Under the pieces are notes generated by a model. That model saw nothing but the letters and a program-made list of their open reading frames with translations. It made no database searches and had not been told where the DNA came from. 64,000 bases of DNA, taken from CAZISM01 sp964541895. GTDB lineage: Bacteria > Zhuqueibacterota > Zhuqueibacteria > Residuimicrobiales > Residuimicrobiaceae. The stretch is from assembly GCA_964541895.1 (NCBI GenBank), contig CAZISM010000015.1:1-64000 (forward strand), written 5' to 3'. The translations under genes and the position numbers were made by a program. Below are positions 50,179 to 59,057 of this stretch, in pieces; the stretch's first letter is position 1, and each line of letters opens with the position of its first letter.

Positions 50179-51192
50179 CTATTTTCTGGCAAAACGTGCC
50201 TCTTCGATGCGGACGCGCAGGGAGACACGATGGGTGTTGTCCAGATCCTGGTGGCTGAGGAAGGCATAGTCCAGATCCAGTCGCGGCAGACGAAGGCCGG
50301 CGCCGGCGCTGAGATGGCCGGTGTCGCTGCCGACACGGATCGCCACTGTTTTGCGGAACAGCAGTTCGCCGCCGACATGAAAATCAAGGCTGACCCGGCC
50401 CAGATGGGCCTGGCTGGCAAACTGCCGATTCTCGAAGCGAATGTCCGTGTCAGCCGCCAGCAGAAAGCCGGTTTTGAGAAAGGCGAAATAGAACGGATAG
50501 GCCAGTCCGGTCTTGACCGTCGGCGAAATCAGCTCGCGTGTACCCGTATCCCAGGCCAACAGGGTGGTGGTGATGTCCTGTATGTTGATGCCGGCCTGCA
50601 GCACGCCGACCGGATTCCACAAGGCAGCGAGATCGAATCCCAATCCCCAGGCGGAATGATCGCCGACGCCCTTGTGCACCATTTTGATATTGGCGCCATA
50701 AGACAAGCGAGTGCTGCGTTGACGGCCGTAGCTCAGATAAAAGGCATATTCACCATCGCTCACCGTTTTGCTGACATAGGGGCGATTGCCCACCACCTGG
50801 CCGTTTTCGTTGGTATAAACGGCATCGATAGGAAGGTTGGGGCGCGGCAGCGCGGTATAGTAAATATCGTCCACCGCCAGACGGACCATGCTCAGGGCCA
50901 AACCTTCCTGTTTGCGGAACGGCAGGGCAAACGCGGCGTAATCATAATTGACCATGCCGCCGAACTGGCGGGCATGCATGGCCGCCAGTTCCGGGTAGCG
51001 AATCGTGGCCAGACCGCTGGGATTCCAGTAGCCGTTGGTCACCTCGCCGCCGACAGCGACAAAGGCGCCGCCCATGGCCAGACTGCGGGCGCCGACGCCG
51101 ACCGACATGAATTCACCGGCATACTTGGCAACTTCCAGGGCCTGGGTTACAGAAGCGAGCAACAGAGCTGCAGAAAGAATGTATTTTTTCAC
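50179..51192 (-). CDS. PorV/PorQ-family outer-membrane barrel protein
   Basis: 337 aa from a GTG at 51192 (AAGGACA upstream). Signal peptide MKKYILSAALLLASVTQA. The mature start, GEFMSVGVGARSLAMGGAF followed by NGYWNPSGLA, is the characteristic N-terminal block of PorV/PorQ (UPF0164-like) proteins, a FadL-like 14-strand barrel fold. Strand-like alternation runs to the end, which reads HRVSLRVRIEEARFARK. In Bacteroidetes PorV binds cargo of the type IX secretion system after transport. Here it stands alone; the giant protein at 9198 has a tail of the right kind to be such cargo. Other members are plain porins. Confidence 0.85.
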   Translation of the reverse strand: MKKYILSAALLLASVTQALEVAKYAGEFMSVGVGARSLAMGGAFVAVGGEVTNGYWNPSGLATIRYPELAAMHARQFGGMVNYDYAAFALPFRKQEGLALSMVRLAVDDIYYTALPRPNLPIDAVYTNENGQVVGNRPYVSKTVSDGEYAFYLSYGRQRSTRLSYGANIKMVHKGVGDHSAWGLGFDLAALWNPVGVLQAGINIQDITTTLLAWDTGTRELISPTVKTGLAYPFYFAFLKTGFLLAADTDIRFENRQFASQAHLGRVSLDFHVGGELLFRKTVAIRVGSDTGHLSAGAGLRLPRLDLDYAFLSHQDLDNTHRVSLRVRIEEARFARK

Positions 51193-51349
51193 AGGATGTC
51201 CTTGTGTGCAAAACCAATGGCTGTATAATTACAGAAAGGTACGTAAAAGCAACCTTTTTCGCAATCAATGAAATCTATTACTAATACCGGCATTTGTGTT
51301 ACGCTGCAGAAGCCCTGTCCCAGTATCGGCCGTCGCAGCGCGCCCCCTC

Positions 51350-51415
51350 TGTCATTGCGAGCGCAGGCACCGTATTCGCAAAAGACGCAGCCCGACCATG
51401 CAGCGAAGCAATCTC
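51350..51415. repeat. Dispersed intergenic repeat of the TCATTGCGAGC...GCGAAGCAATCTC type
   Basis: TGTCATTGCGAGCG at 51350-51363 and GCGAAGCAATCTC at 51403-51415. This paired string is a familiar multi-copy intergenic element in many unrelated draft genomes. The central segment is degenerate. It lies in the 240-bp gap 51193-51432 between the PorV-like start and the mutS stop. Confidence 0.6.
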
Positions 51416-51432
51416 AGGGAGCGGCCCCCGCC

Positions 51433-54057
51433 CTATTTTTTCTTTGTCGCCAGTTGCTTCAACTCATCCAGCTTGCTCAACGCCTGCAGCGGCGTCAACT
51501 GATTGGGATCGAGCTTTTTCAATTCTTCCCGCAGCGCCATCTCCATCCCGGCAAACAGATCCAGCTGCTGCACCGGTGCGGCGGCCTGTTCGTGATGTTC
51601 CGCCAGCTTGGGTTTGGCAGAGGCATTAAGCTCTTCAGATTCGAGATTATGCAAAATCTCTTTGGCGCGCTGAATCACCTCTTTGGGCAACCCGGCCAGC
51701 TGCGCCACCTGAATCCCATAGCTGTGGTCACAGCCGCCCGGCACGATCTTGCGCAAAAATACGATCTTGTCCCCCCATTCCCGCACCGCCACATTGTAAT
51801 TCTTTACACGCGGCAGGATCAATTCGAGTTCCGTCAGTTCGTGATAATGGGTTGCGAAAATGGTCTTGGCGGCCAGCCGGCTGGTGTTGTGAATATATTC
51901 CGCCACCGACCAGGCGATGGACAGACCGTCAAAGGTACTGGTGCCGCGGCCGATCTCATCGAGAAGAATCAGACTGGCCGAGGTGGCGTTGTTCAGAATA
52001 TTGGCGGTTTCGTTCATTTCGGTCAGAAACGTGCTTTCCCCGGCCACCAGGTTGTCAGAGGCGCCGACGCGGGTAAAGAGGCGATCCACCACGCCGATGT
52101 GCGCTTTGGCAGCCGGCACGAACGACCCCATCTGCGCCATGATGACGATCAAACCCACCTGCCGCAAAAAAGTCGACTTGCCGGCCATGTTCGGTCCGGT
52201 GATGATCAACAGCTGCTGGGTGGCGTTATCCAGCAGCGTATCGTTATGAATAAACGGTTCTCCGGCCGGCAGCAGTTTTTCAATGACCGGATGGCGGCCC
52301 TCGCGGATCTCGATCAGGCGATCGTCATGCACATCGGGACGGATATAATCGTTTTCCACCGCCACCTGCGCCAGCGAGGCCAGGCAGTCCAGATGCGCCA
52401 GGATACGGGCGTTGGTCTGCAGATCGCGGGTGTAATCCAGCACGCGCTTGCGCAACTGATCGAACAGTTCATACTCGAGGGCGACAATTTTTTCTTCTGC
52501 GCCGAGAATGCGCTCTTCGTACTCTTTCAGCTCCTGGGTGATATAGCGCTCGGCATTGACCAGGGTCTGCTTGCGCACATAGTGGGCCGGCACTTTGGAT
52601 AGATGCGGATTGGTTATCTCGATATAATAACCGAACACTTTATTATAGTTCACTTTCAGGGAAGGAATGGCCGTCGCCTCCCGCTCCTGCTGCTGCATGC
52701 GCGCGATCCAGTCCTTGCCGCCAAACGCGATATCACGCAATTTGTCCAGCTCGATATTAAAGCCCCGCTTGATGAAACCGCCGTCGGTGACAGAGAGCGG
52801 CGGATTTTCCACAACCGCCCGATCCAGCTCTTCGGCCAGGTCGGTCAGCGGCTGCAGCTCCGATTGCCCGGCCTGCAGCAGCGCATTGTTCTCTTCCTGC
52901 AGCAGGGTTTTTATTTCCTGCACCACGCGCAGGGAGGCGAGCACAGCGAGGGCGTCGCGCGCATTGGCCCGGCCGGTGGCAAAACGGGCGAGCAATCGTT
53001 CCAGATCGCCGGCCCTGGCCAGTATATCAACCAGCGACGAACGCAGCTCCGACCTGGTCACTAGAGTCTCCACCGCATCCTGGCGCTCGCGAATGGCCGG
53101 CACAGCCAGCAGCGGATGCAACAGCCACTGCACCAGCATGCGTCCGCCCATCGGCGTGCGGGTTTTATCGAGCACCGCCAGCAGGGTGCCGTGTTTGCGC
53201 TGTTGGCTCATGGACTGCACCAGCTCGAGATTGCGGCGGGAAGCGGTGTCGAGAATCATGTGTTGGTCCGCGGCCAACCGCCCGAGCCGGTTGATGTGCA
53301 CCAGTTTTTCTTTTTGATTCTCGCGCAGGTAACTGATGATGGCACCGGCGGCGCAGATGCCCGCCGGCATTTCATCGATGCCGAATCCCTTCAGCGACAG
53401 CGTGCCAAAGTGATCGGTCAGGAGGTCCTGGGCATAATCATAATTAAAAGTCCAGTCGTCGCGTCGGGTGATGGTGGGGTGATCGACGCGGGTCAAAGCA
53501 GCGATGATCTCGCCGGCGCGGGATTCGGGCAGGAGAATTTCAGCCGGCGCAATCGCGGCCACCTGTTCGGCCACTTCCTGCCAGGGCAATTCGGTCAGCT
53601 GAAACTCGCCGGTGGAAACATCCACCACCGCCAGACCGCTGGCTTTGGCGTCAGCCGTCAGGGCGACAAGATAATTGTTGCGCTTGGTTTCCAGCAGATC
53701 GTCGGACACGGCGGTGCCGGGGGTAACCACTTGCAGCACTTCCCGTTTGACGATGGTCTTGGCCAGCTTGGGGTCCTCGGTCTGTTCGCAGATGGCCACA
53801 CGATAGCCGGCTTTGATCATTTTGGGCAAATAGGCGTCCAGGGCATGATGGGGGAATCCGGCCAGGGGCACATCCGCCGATTTGCCGTGTGCGCGCGAGG
53901 TCAACGTGATGCCCAGCACCTGTGCGCCGATTTTGGCGTCCTCGTAGAACATTTCATAAAAATCGCCCATGCGAAAAAACAGAATGGCATCCTTGTGCTG
54001 ATTCTTGATAGCCAAATACTGCTCCATGAGTGGCGTGGTGGCGATTTCTTTGCTCAC
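51433..54057 (-). CDS. mutS: DNA mismatch repair protein MutS
   Basis: 874 aa from a GTG at 54057, which gives the normal MutS beginning (KEIATTPLMEQYLAIKNQH). A TTG at 54126 is an alternative that would overlap nadK. The mismatch-contact motif FRMGDFYEMF, domain II, the lever/clamp region, then Walker A GPNMAGKSTFLRQ, Walker B LILLDEIGRGTSTFDG and the ATHYHELTELE switch are all intact, with the C-terminal helix-hairpin KKLDPNQLTPLQALSKLDEL. Binds mismatches and recruits MutL. Odd: the bases before the GTG read CCTCCT, so there is no Shine-Dalgarno. It is 34 bases after nadK. Confidence 0.96.
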   Translation of the reverse strand: MSKEIATTPLMEQYLAIKNQHKDAILFFRMGDFYEMFYEDAKIGAQVLGITLTSRAHGKSADVPLAGFPHHALDAYLPKMIKAGYRVAICEQTEDPKLAKTIVKREVLQVVTPGTAVSDDLLETKRNNYLVALTADAKASGLAVVDVSTGEFQLTELPWQEVAEQVAAIAPAEILLPESRAGEIIAALTRVDHPTITRRDDWTFNYDYAQDLLTDHFGTLSLKGFGIDEMPAGICAAGAIISYLRENQKEKLVHINRLGRLAADQHMILDTASRRNLELVQSMSQQRKHGTLLAVLDKTRTPMGGRMLVQWLLHPLLAVPAIRERQDAVETLVTRSELRSSLVDILARAGDLERLLARFATGRANARDALAVLASLRVVQEIKTLLQEENNALLQAGQSELQPLTDLAEELDRAVVENPPLSVTDGGFIKRGFNIELDKLRDIAFGGKDWIARMQQQEREATAIPSLKVNYNKVFGYYIEITNPHLSKVPAHYVRKQTLVNAERYITQELKEYEERILGAEEKIVALEYELFDQLRKRVLDYTRDLQTNARILAHLDCLASLAQVAVENDYIRPDVHDDRLIEIREGRHPVIEKLLPAGEPFIHNDTLLDNATQQLLIITGPNMAGKSTFLRQVGLIVIMAQMGSFVPAAKAHIGVVDRLFTRVGASDNLVAGESTFLTEMNETANILNNATSASLILLDEIGRGTSTFDGLSIAWSVAEYIHNTSRLAAKTIFATHYHELTELELILPRVKNYNVAVREWGDKIVFLRKIVPGGCDHSYGIQVAQLAGLPKEVIQRAKEILHNLESEELNASAKPKLAEHHEQAAAPVQQLDLFAGMEMALREELKKLDPNQLTPLQALSKLDELKQLATKKK

Positions 54058-54091
54058 AGGAGGTTCCGTTCGTTTGATGATTCGTGCATGG

Positions 54092-54979
54092 TTATTCTGT
54101 CGTGGGACGCATGGTGGAAAAATCAAATCCCCAGTTCAGCTTGGTGCGCAGGATGGAGAAAAAATCCCGCTTGTTGCTGCTGACCCATTTGATGGTATAC
54201 TCGGCCTTGCTCAGCTCCAGCCAGTCGCCGGCTTTGATGGTGAAACGGTTTTGCCCATCGATGTTGACCTGAACCGGTCGTTCCTGGCCGCGGGTGGAAA
54301 CGGAAAGCACGCTTTTTTCGGAGAGCACGATGGGACGGACGGTCAAAGAGTGCGGGCAGATGGGGGTGACGATCATGGCGTTCATATCCGGCATCAGCAG
54401 GGGCCCGCCGGCAGAAAGCGAATAGGCGGTGGATCCGGTCGGGGTGGCGATGATCAGACCGTCGCTGCGATAGGTGTTGAGATAGTTGCCGTCCACCAGC
54501 ACATCGATATAAATCAGGCGGGCGGAGGTGCCCTTGTCGACCACAACATCGTTCAGCGCCGCATAGTTCCGGATCTGATCGTTCACATGCACGCGCACCG
54601 CCAGGACCATGCGCTCGATGATACCATAGCGCTCCGCCAGCAGATCCTGCACCGTCTCTTCAAGCTCATCGGTCTTGATCTCGGCGAGAAAACCGAGCCC
54701 GCCCAGATTGACGCCCAGGATGGGCACACCGGAACGGCCGACTTCGCTGGCGGTGGACAAGAGCGTGCCGTCGCCGCCGAAGGCCACCACCACCTGGCAC
54801 TGTTGGCCGAGCTTACCGATGGGGACGGTGCGTTGATTGGCGCCCAGGTTGAGGAATTCGGCCGCATCCTGGGCATAGATGACGTTCGCTTTGTTTGCTT
54901 TGAGCAGACGCACGAACTCTTTGATGACAGGCCGCGCTTTCGGTTTGAAGCGATTGGCGACGATGCCGATCGTAATCAT
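54092..54979 (-). CDS. nadK: NAD kinase
   Basis: 295 aa. AFGGDGTLL (the GGDG catalytic loop with its aspartate), LGVNLGGLGFLAEI, YRSDGLIIATPTGSTAYSLSAGG and the C-terminal QVNIDGQ are the complete NAD kinase set. It phosphorylates NAD to NADP with ATP or polyphosphate. The start overlaps the dxs stop by four bases. The nadK-dxs-xse neighbourhood is common in bacteria, which supports the call. Confidence 0.96.
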   Translation of the reverse strand: MITIGIVANRFKPKARPVIKEFVRLLKANKANVIYAQDAAEFLNLGANQRTVPIGKLGQQCQVVVAFGGDGTLLSTASEVGRSGVPILGVNLGGLGFLAEIKTDELEETVQDLLAERYGIIERMVLAVRVHVNDQIRNYAALNDVVVDKGTSARLIYIDVLVDGNYLNTYRSDGLIIATPTGSTAYSLSAGGPLLMPDMNAMIVTPICPHSLTVRPIVLSEKSVLSVSTRGQERPVQVNIDGQNRFTIKAGDWLELSKAEYTIKWVSSNKRDFFSILRTKLNWGFDFSTMRPTTE

Positions 54980-56922
54980 GCGCTCTTTTTCTTTCGATTC
55001 AATCGAAACAGTCCCTTCAAGGTGCTGGTGCGCTTGAGCGTGCGAACAGCATGAGAGGATTCGACGGCGTTCAGAATCGCCTCCGGACTCAAACCGGCTT
55101 CGTCGAGCAAATGGGGGCGATCGCCCTGTGTAATAAACTCATCCGGCAAGCCGCGACGAACCACTTCGACCTCTAACAGTTTTTCGTCCGCCAAAAATTC
55201 CGCCACTTCACTGCCAAACCCGCCTTTGTTAATTCCCTCTTCCATGGTGATGATCAACTTGAATCGGCCGGTCACCTCCTCGAGCATGGCCCGGTCGACC
55301 GGCTTGATAAAACGCACATTGATCACCTGCGCAGACAGGCCCAGCGTATTTTCGATCAGCTCCGCGGCCGCCAGCGCTCTGTACACCATCGGACCGACAG
55401 CCAGGATCGCCAGATGCTTTCCTTCCCGAACCGTTTCGCTTTTGCCTATGGCCAGCGTTTTATATTCATCGCTCACGGCAACCCCTTCGCCGTGACCGCG
55501 CGGGTAGCGAATGGCAACCGGTCCATCGCTGTAGGACAGGGCGGTGTGCAGCATGTGACGCAACTCTTCTTCATCTTTGGGCGCCATGATCACCAGATGC
55601 GGAATCGTACGCAAAAAAGCCAGATCGAATACACCGTGATGCGTCGGACCGTCGTCGCCCACCAGGCCGGCCCGATCGATGGCCAGGATCACCGGCAACC
55701 GCTGCAAAGCCACGTCATGCAGAACGTGATCATAACTGCGCTGCAGGAAACTTGAATAGATCGCCACCACCGGACGAAATCCCTGTATGGCCATACCGGC
55801 GGCGAACGTCACCGCATGGCCCTCGGCAATGCCGACATCGAAAAAGCGCTCGGGATAGAGATCGGCAAACTTTTTCAGTCCTGTGCCCAGCGACATGGCC
55901 GCCGTAATGCCGACCATTTTCGGATTGGTTTTAGCCAAATCCACCATGGCCTGGCTGTAACTTTCGGTATAGGTGGGAACCAGCGAAGCGCGAATCGCCT
56001 GGCCGGTGGATTTGTCAAACTTGCCCAGCCCGTGAAACACCGGCGCGTTCTGTTCCGCCGGCGAATAGCCTCTGCCCTTTTTCGTCAGCACATGCAGCAG
56101 CATGGGGCCGTTGAATTCGCGCATCTCGCCGAGCACGTTGGTCAAATCGCTGATGTTGTGGCCGTCGATGGGACCAAAATAACGGAATCCCAGCCGCTCA
56201 AAGAGAATGCCCGGCACCACAAAACCTTTCAAGGTCGCTTCCATTTTGCGGGCAGCTCGCCTGATACGCGGACCCATTTTTTCAAACCGGCCGGTGAAAT
56301 CCCAAATCTCCGATTTGATGCGGTTATACGTCGGATTGGAAATGAGGTTGGTCAGATATTTCGCCAGGGCGCCCACGTTGGGCGAAATGGACATGGTATT
56401 ATCGTTGAGAATCACGATGATTCTTTTGCCCGAAGCGCCGGCGTTGTTCAGCCCTTCAAAGGCCAATCCGCCGGTCAGGGCGCCGTCGCCGACGACAGCG
56501 ATGACGTGATGCTTTTCGCCGGCCAGGTCGCGCGCAGCAGCCATGCCAAAGGCGGCCGAAATGGCGGTGCTGGCATGTCCGACACCAAAGGCGTCGTAGG
56601 GGCTTTCAACAGGTTTTGGAAAACCGCTGATGCCGCCCTGCTGGCGGATCTGCTTGAAAGCCTCCCGCCGGCCGGTGATGATCTTGTGCGCGTAGGACTG
56701 GTGGCCGACATCCCAGACGATCTTGTCTTTCGGACAATTGAAGAGCTTGTGCAGCACCAGCGTCAATTCCACCACACCCAGCGACGGGGCCAGATGTCCG
56801 CCCGTCTCGCTGAGAGTGTCAATAATATAGGCGCGTATTTCCCGGGACAGCTGCTGCAGTTGTTCTGCATTCAGCTGTTTCAGGTCCTGCGGGGAGTTGA
56901 TTTGAGGCAACAGAGGTTTCAT
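54976..56922 (-). CDS. dxs: 1-Deoxy-D-xylulose-5-phosphate synthase
   Basis: 648 aa. TPP and metal site VGDGALTGGLAFEGLNNAG with NDNTMSI; the start SLGVVELTLVLHKLF and DVGHQSYAHKI are Dxs-typical. The transketolase middle has DRAGLVGDDGPTHHG, and the C-terminal domain is complete. It condenses pyruvate and glyceraldehyde-3-phosphate in the first step of the MEP isoprenoid pathway. Nine bases separate it from xseB; the farnesyl-diphosphate synthase gene often found between them is not here. Confidence 0.96.
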   Translation of the reverse strand: MKPLLPQINSPQDLKQLNAEQLQQLSREIRAYIIDTLSETGGHLAPSLGVVELTLVLHKLFNCPKDKIVWDVGHQSYAHKIITGRREAFKQIRQQGGISGFPKPVESPYDAFGVGHASTAISAAFGMAAARDLAGEKHHVIAVVGDGALTGGLAFEGLNNAGASGKRIIVILNDNTMSISPNVGALAKYLTNLISNPTYNRIKSEIWDFTGRFEKMGPRIRRAARKMEATLKGFVVPGILFERLGFRYFGPIDGHNISDLTNVLGEMREFNGPMLLHVLTKKGRGYSPAEQNAPVFHGLGKFDKSTGQAIRASLVPTYTESYSQAMVDLAKTNPKMVGITAAMSLGTGLKKFADLYPERFFDVGIAEGHAVTFAAGMAIQGFRPVVAIYSSFLQRSYDHVLHDVALQRLPVILAIDRAGLVGDDGPTHHGVFDLAFLRTIPHLVIMAPKDEEELRHMLHTALSYSDGPVAIRYPRGHGEGVAVSDEYKTLAIGKSETVREGKHLAILAVGPMVYRALAAAELIENTLGLSAQVINVRFIKPVDRAMLEEVTGRFKLIITMEEGINKGGFGSEVAEFLADEKLLEVEVVRRGLPDEFITQGDRPHLLDEAGLSPEAILNAVESSHAVRTLKRTSTLKGLFRLNRKKKSA

Positions 56923-56931
56923 AGGGCAAAA

Positions 56932-57171
56932 TTATTCCGCTTCTTCCACCAGCTTGAAGGTATCCTGTTCTTTTACCAGAATTTTCAGTTTTTGTTCCGC
57001 TTCATCCAGCTTTCCGAAACAGAACGTTATCAATTGGTTAGCTTCTCCAAACCATTTCAACGACTCTTCCAGCGAACTGGAACCGCTCTCCAGTTGTTCG
57101 GCGATCTCTTCCAGCCGCTGCATGGCGGCTTCAAAATTCAATTTTGCGGGTATTTTTTTCTCTGCCATCAT
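56932..57171 (-). CDS. xseB: Exodeoxyribonuclease VII small subunit
   Basis: 79 aa. LNFEAAMQRLEEIAEQLESG and SSLEESLKWFGEANQLITFC are the two helices of the XseB hairpin that bundles around the large subunit. Starts ATGATG; the second ATG (57168) is equally possible. Follows xseA by about 90 bases and precedes dxs by nine. Confidence 0.95.
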   Translation of the reverse strand: MMAEKKIPAKLNFEAAMQRLEEIAEQLESGSSSLEESLKWFGEANQLITFCFGKLDEAEQKLKILVKEQDTFKLVEEAE

Positions 57172-57205
57172 ATCCTCTTAACCAGGTAGAACCGGAACCA
57201 CTGCA

Positions 57206-57257
57206 GGCGACCAGTCCGGTCGCCGTGCACGCCTTGCCCTCTTTGGCGAAGAGGCAA
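57206..57257. promoter_or_regulatory. Two hairpins between xseA and xseB
   Basis: GGCGACC-AGTCC-GGTCGCC (57206-57224), and CTTGCC-CTCTT paired to AAGAG-GCAAG around 57233-57258 with a one-base bulge. Neither is followed by a T run in the reading direction, so they may stabilise or process the mRNA rather than end it. The whole gap is 91 bases. Confidence 0.45.
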
Positions 57258-57262
57258 GTTGC

Positions 57263-58492
57263 TCAAGAGATCGTATCGTCGGGATGGATCTCTTCGACCT
57301 TGCCCTGCCAGTTGCCATCGTACATCCTGACCATCATCGCTTCACCCGGCGCGGTATGGCGGGCGCGGGTGACGAGAGTACCGTCGGCCAGCCGATAGCA
57401 GAGCGCATAGCCCCGCTTCAGCACCGAGTTCGGCCCCAAGCTGGACAGCATCTGCTGCATATGCTGCACGCGTTGCCTTTCACTCTGCAATCGATTCGTA
57501 ATGGCCAGTTGCATGAGGTGCGCCAGTTCGTCCAGCCGTTGCCGCTTTTGCAGAACCAGATCGCCGGGCCGGCGCAAACCATAATGCGATTGTAAATGGT
57601 GCAGCCGCTCGCGGTAATATTGGCACATGCGTATCAGAGCGGTGCGACAGCGATCAGCCAGATCCTGCAGATTGTCCAGCAACACCTGGCGTTGCGGCGT
57701 CACCAGTTCTGCCGCTGCAGACGGAGTGGGCGCCCTGAGATCGGCGACAAAATCGGCGATGGTAAAATCGATTTCATGACCGACCGCAGAGACCACCGGA
57801 ATGGCCGAGTTATAAATCGCCCGCGCGACCCGCTCGTCGTTAAAGGCCTGCAGATCCTCCAGCGATCCGCCGCCGCGGCCGACAATGAGAACCTGGACGC
57901 CGCCATAGACATTGAATTCCAGAATGGCGTTGACGATATCCTCCGCTGCTCCCTCTCCCTGCACCAGGGCCGGCCGCAGAATAATTTCAGTGGACGGCAT
58001 TCGCCGCCGGATGATCTGGACGATGTCGCGAATGGCCGCGCCGGTCGGAGAGGTCACGATGCCGACGCTGTGGGCAAACGGAGGTATGGGGCGCTTGTGG
58101 TCCGCATCGAACAGACCTTCCGCCTGCAGCCTGGCTTTGAGCTGCTCAAAGGCCATCTGCAGAGCGCCGACACCGGCCGGGATCATGCGAATGATGTCAA
58201 ACTGGTAATTGCCGCGTTTTTCGTACACCCGCACCTGGCCCTGCATCAACACGGTCATGCCGTCCCTGGGCGCAAAGCTGAGTGCGATGTTACGGCTTCG
58301 CCACATCACACAGGCAATCTGTGCATCGTTGTCTTTGACGGAAAAATACATGTGGCCGGAGGAGTGGTGGACAAAATTGGACACCTCTCCCTGCAGCCAG
58401 ACGGTGGGAAAAGAAGTTTCCAACAGATATTTTATTTCACGGGTCAGTTCGGACACGGACAAGACCGACAAACCCGCTTCCTGTTGCTCCAT
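57263..58492 (-). CDS. xseA: Exodeoxyribonuclease VII large subunit
   Basis: 409 aa. N-terminal OB fold (LQGEVSNFVHHSSGHMYFSV), catalytic domain with SPTGAAIRDIVQIIRRR, VGRGGGSLEDLQAFNDE, and SAVGHEIDFTIADFVADLRAPTPS, then a long coiled-coil and a basic C-terminal block (LKRGYALCYRLADGTLV). Degrades single-stranded DNA to oligonucleotides together with XseB. Sits between the COX24/bL38-like gene and xseB, all on the minus strand. Confidence 0.96.
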   Translation of the reverse strand: MEQQEAGLSVLSVSELTREIKYLLETSFPTVWLQGEVSNFVHHSSGHMYFSVKDNDAQIACVMWRSRNIALSFAPRDGMTVLMQGQVRVYEKRGNYQFDIIRMIPAGVGALQMAFEQLKARLQAEGLFDADHKRPIPPFAHSVGIVTSPTGAAIRDIVQIIRRRMPSTEIILRPALVQGEGAAEDIVNAILEFNVYGGVQVLIVGRGGGSLEDLQAFNDERVARAIYNSAIPVVSAVGHEIDFTIADFVADLRAPTPSAAAELVTPQRQVLLDNLQDLADRCRTALIRMCQYYRERLHHLQSHYGLRRPGDLVLQKRQRLDELAHLMQLAITNRLQSERQRVQHMQQMLSSLGPNSVLKRGYALCYRLADGTLVTRARHTAPGEAMMVRMYDGNWQGKVEEIHPDDTIS

Positions 58493-58552
58493 AGCGCCTT
58501 TCCAGCATGTAAATACAAAAGGGCCAAGAACACTTCTCAGCCCTAAGGTTGT

Positions 58553-58648
58553 TTAACGGAGTTTCTTCTTATGCCTGTCCTTTCGGAGTCGCTTTTTCCG
58601 TTTATGCGTGGCTATTTTACTACGTTTACGCTTTTTACCGCTCGGCAA
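58553..58648 (-). CDS. 31-aa highly basic AURKAIP1/COX24-domain (bL38-like) ribosome-associated protein
   Basis: A 32-codon frame starting TTG at 58648, with GGAGGTG centred ten bases upstream, itself overlapping the HU stop codon. The product begins MPSGKKRKRSKIATHKRKK and ends in RHKKKLR; more than half its residues are Lys or Arg. This is the pattern of the tiny COX24/AURKAIP1-domain proteins annotated in Bacteroidetes, one of which has been described as ribosomal protein bL38 in Flavobacterium johnsoniae. A role on the small or large subunit here is inference. It fills the otherwise unexplained 168-base gap between HU and xseA. Confidence 0.85.
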   Translation of the reverse strand: MPSGKKRKRSKIATHKRKKRLRKDRHKKKLR

Positions 58649-58660
58649 GACGATCACCTC

Positions 58661-58984
58661 CTATTCCAGTTGTGATGAAGGCTCTTCCTCAGAAAAGCTT
58701 GTTTCGTTTGATTCATTTATATATTTTTTCAATTCTTTCGATGGCCGAAACACCGGCGCATGATGCTCCGGAATTTTGATCTCCAGTTTGGACACCGGAT
58801 TCAGTGTCGTTCGCGCCGCGCGTTTGACCACATAAAAATTTCCGAACCCACGCAGATCGACTCGTTCTTTTTTCTGCAAAGCATATCGGACCGTCGCCAG
58901 AAAACCGTCGATCACGGCCTGGGTTTCCATCTTGGTCAATCCCGTGCCTTCGGCGATCACATCCACTATTTCTGCTTTGGTCAT
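58661..58984 (-). CDS. HU/IHF-family DNA-binding protein
   Basis: 107 aa. MTKAEIVDVIAEGTGLTKME, then the DNA-arm region LRGFGNFYVVKRAARTTLNP and APVFRPSKELKKYIN; the usual HU length is 90. The extra 15 or so residues at the C-terminus are acidic and Ser-rich (NETSFSEEEPSSQLE). Nucleoid-associated protein that bends DNA. The arm lacks the exact GRNPQTG motif, reading ARTTLNP instead, which is seen in divergent HU proteins of Bacteroidetes-like lineages. Confidence 0.92.
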   Translation of the reverse strand: MTKAEIVDVIAEGTGLTKMETQAVIDGFLATVRYALQKKERVDLRGFGNFYVVKRAARTTLNPVSKLEIKIPEHHAPVFRPSKELKKYINESNETSFSEEEPSSQLE

Positions 58985-59057
58985 GCTGAGGCTCCTGTTA
59001 GAGTTACCCCGCCACCCTCTGCCTCAACCGGATACGCCGATCAAGGGCAGCGCGGAC

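Noticed and set aside
50179..51192. Calling a complete type IX secretion system
   Set aside because: Only a PorV-like barrel and one cargo-like tail are present; none of the core motor or translocon genes is in the window.
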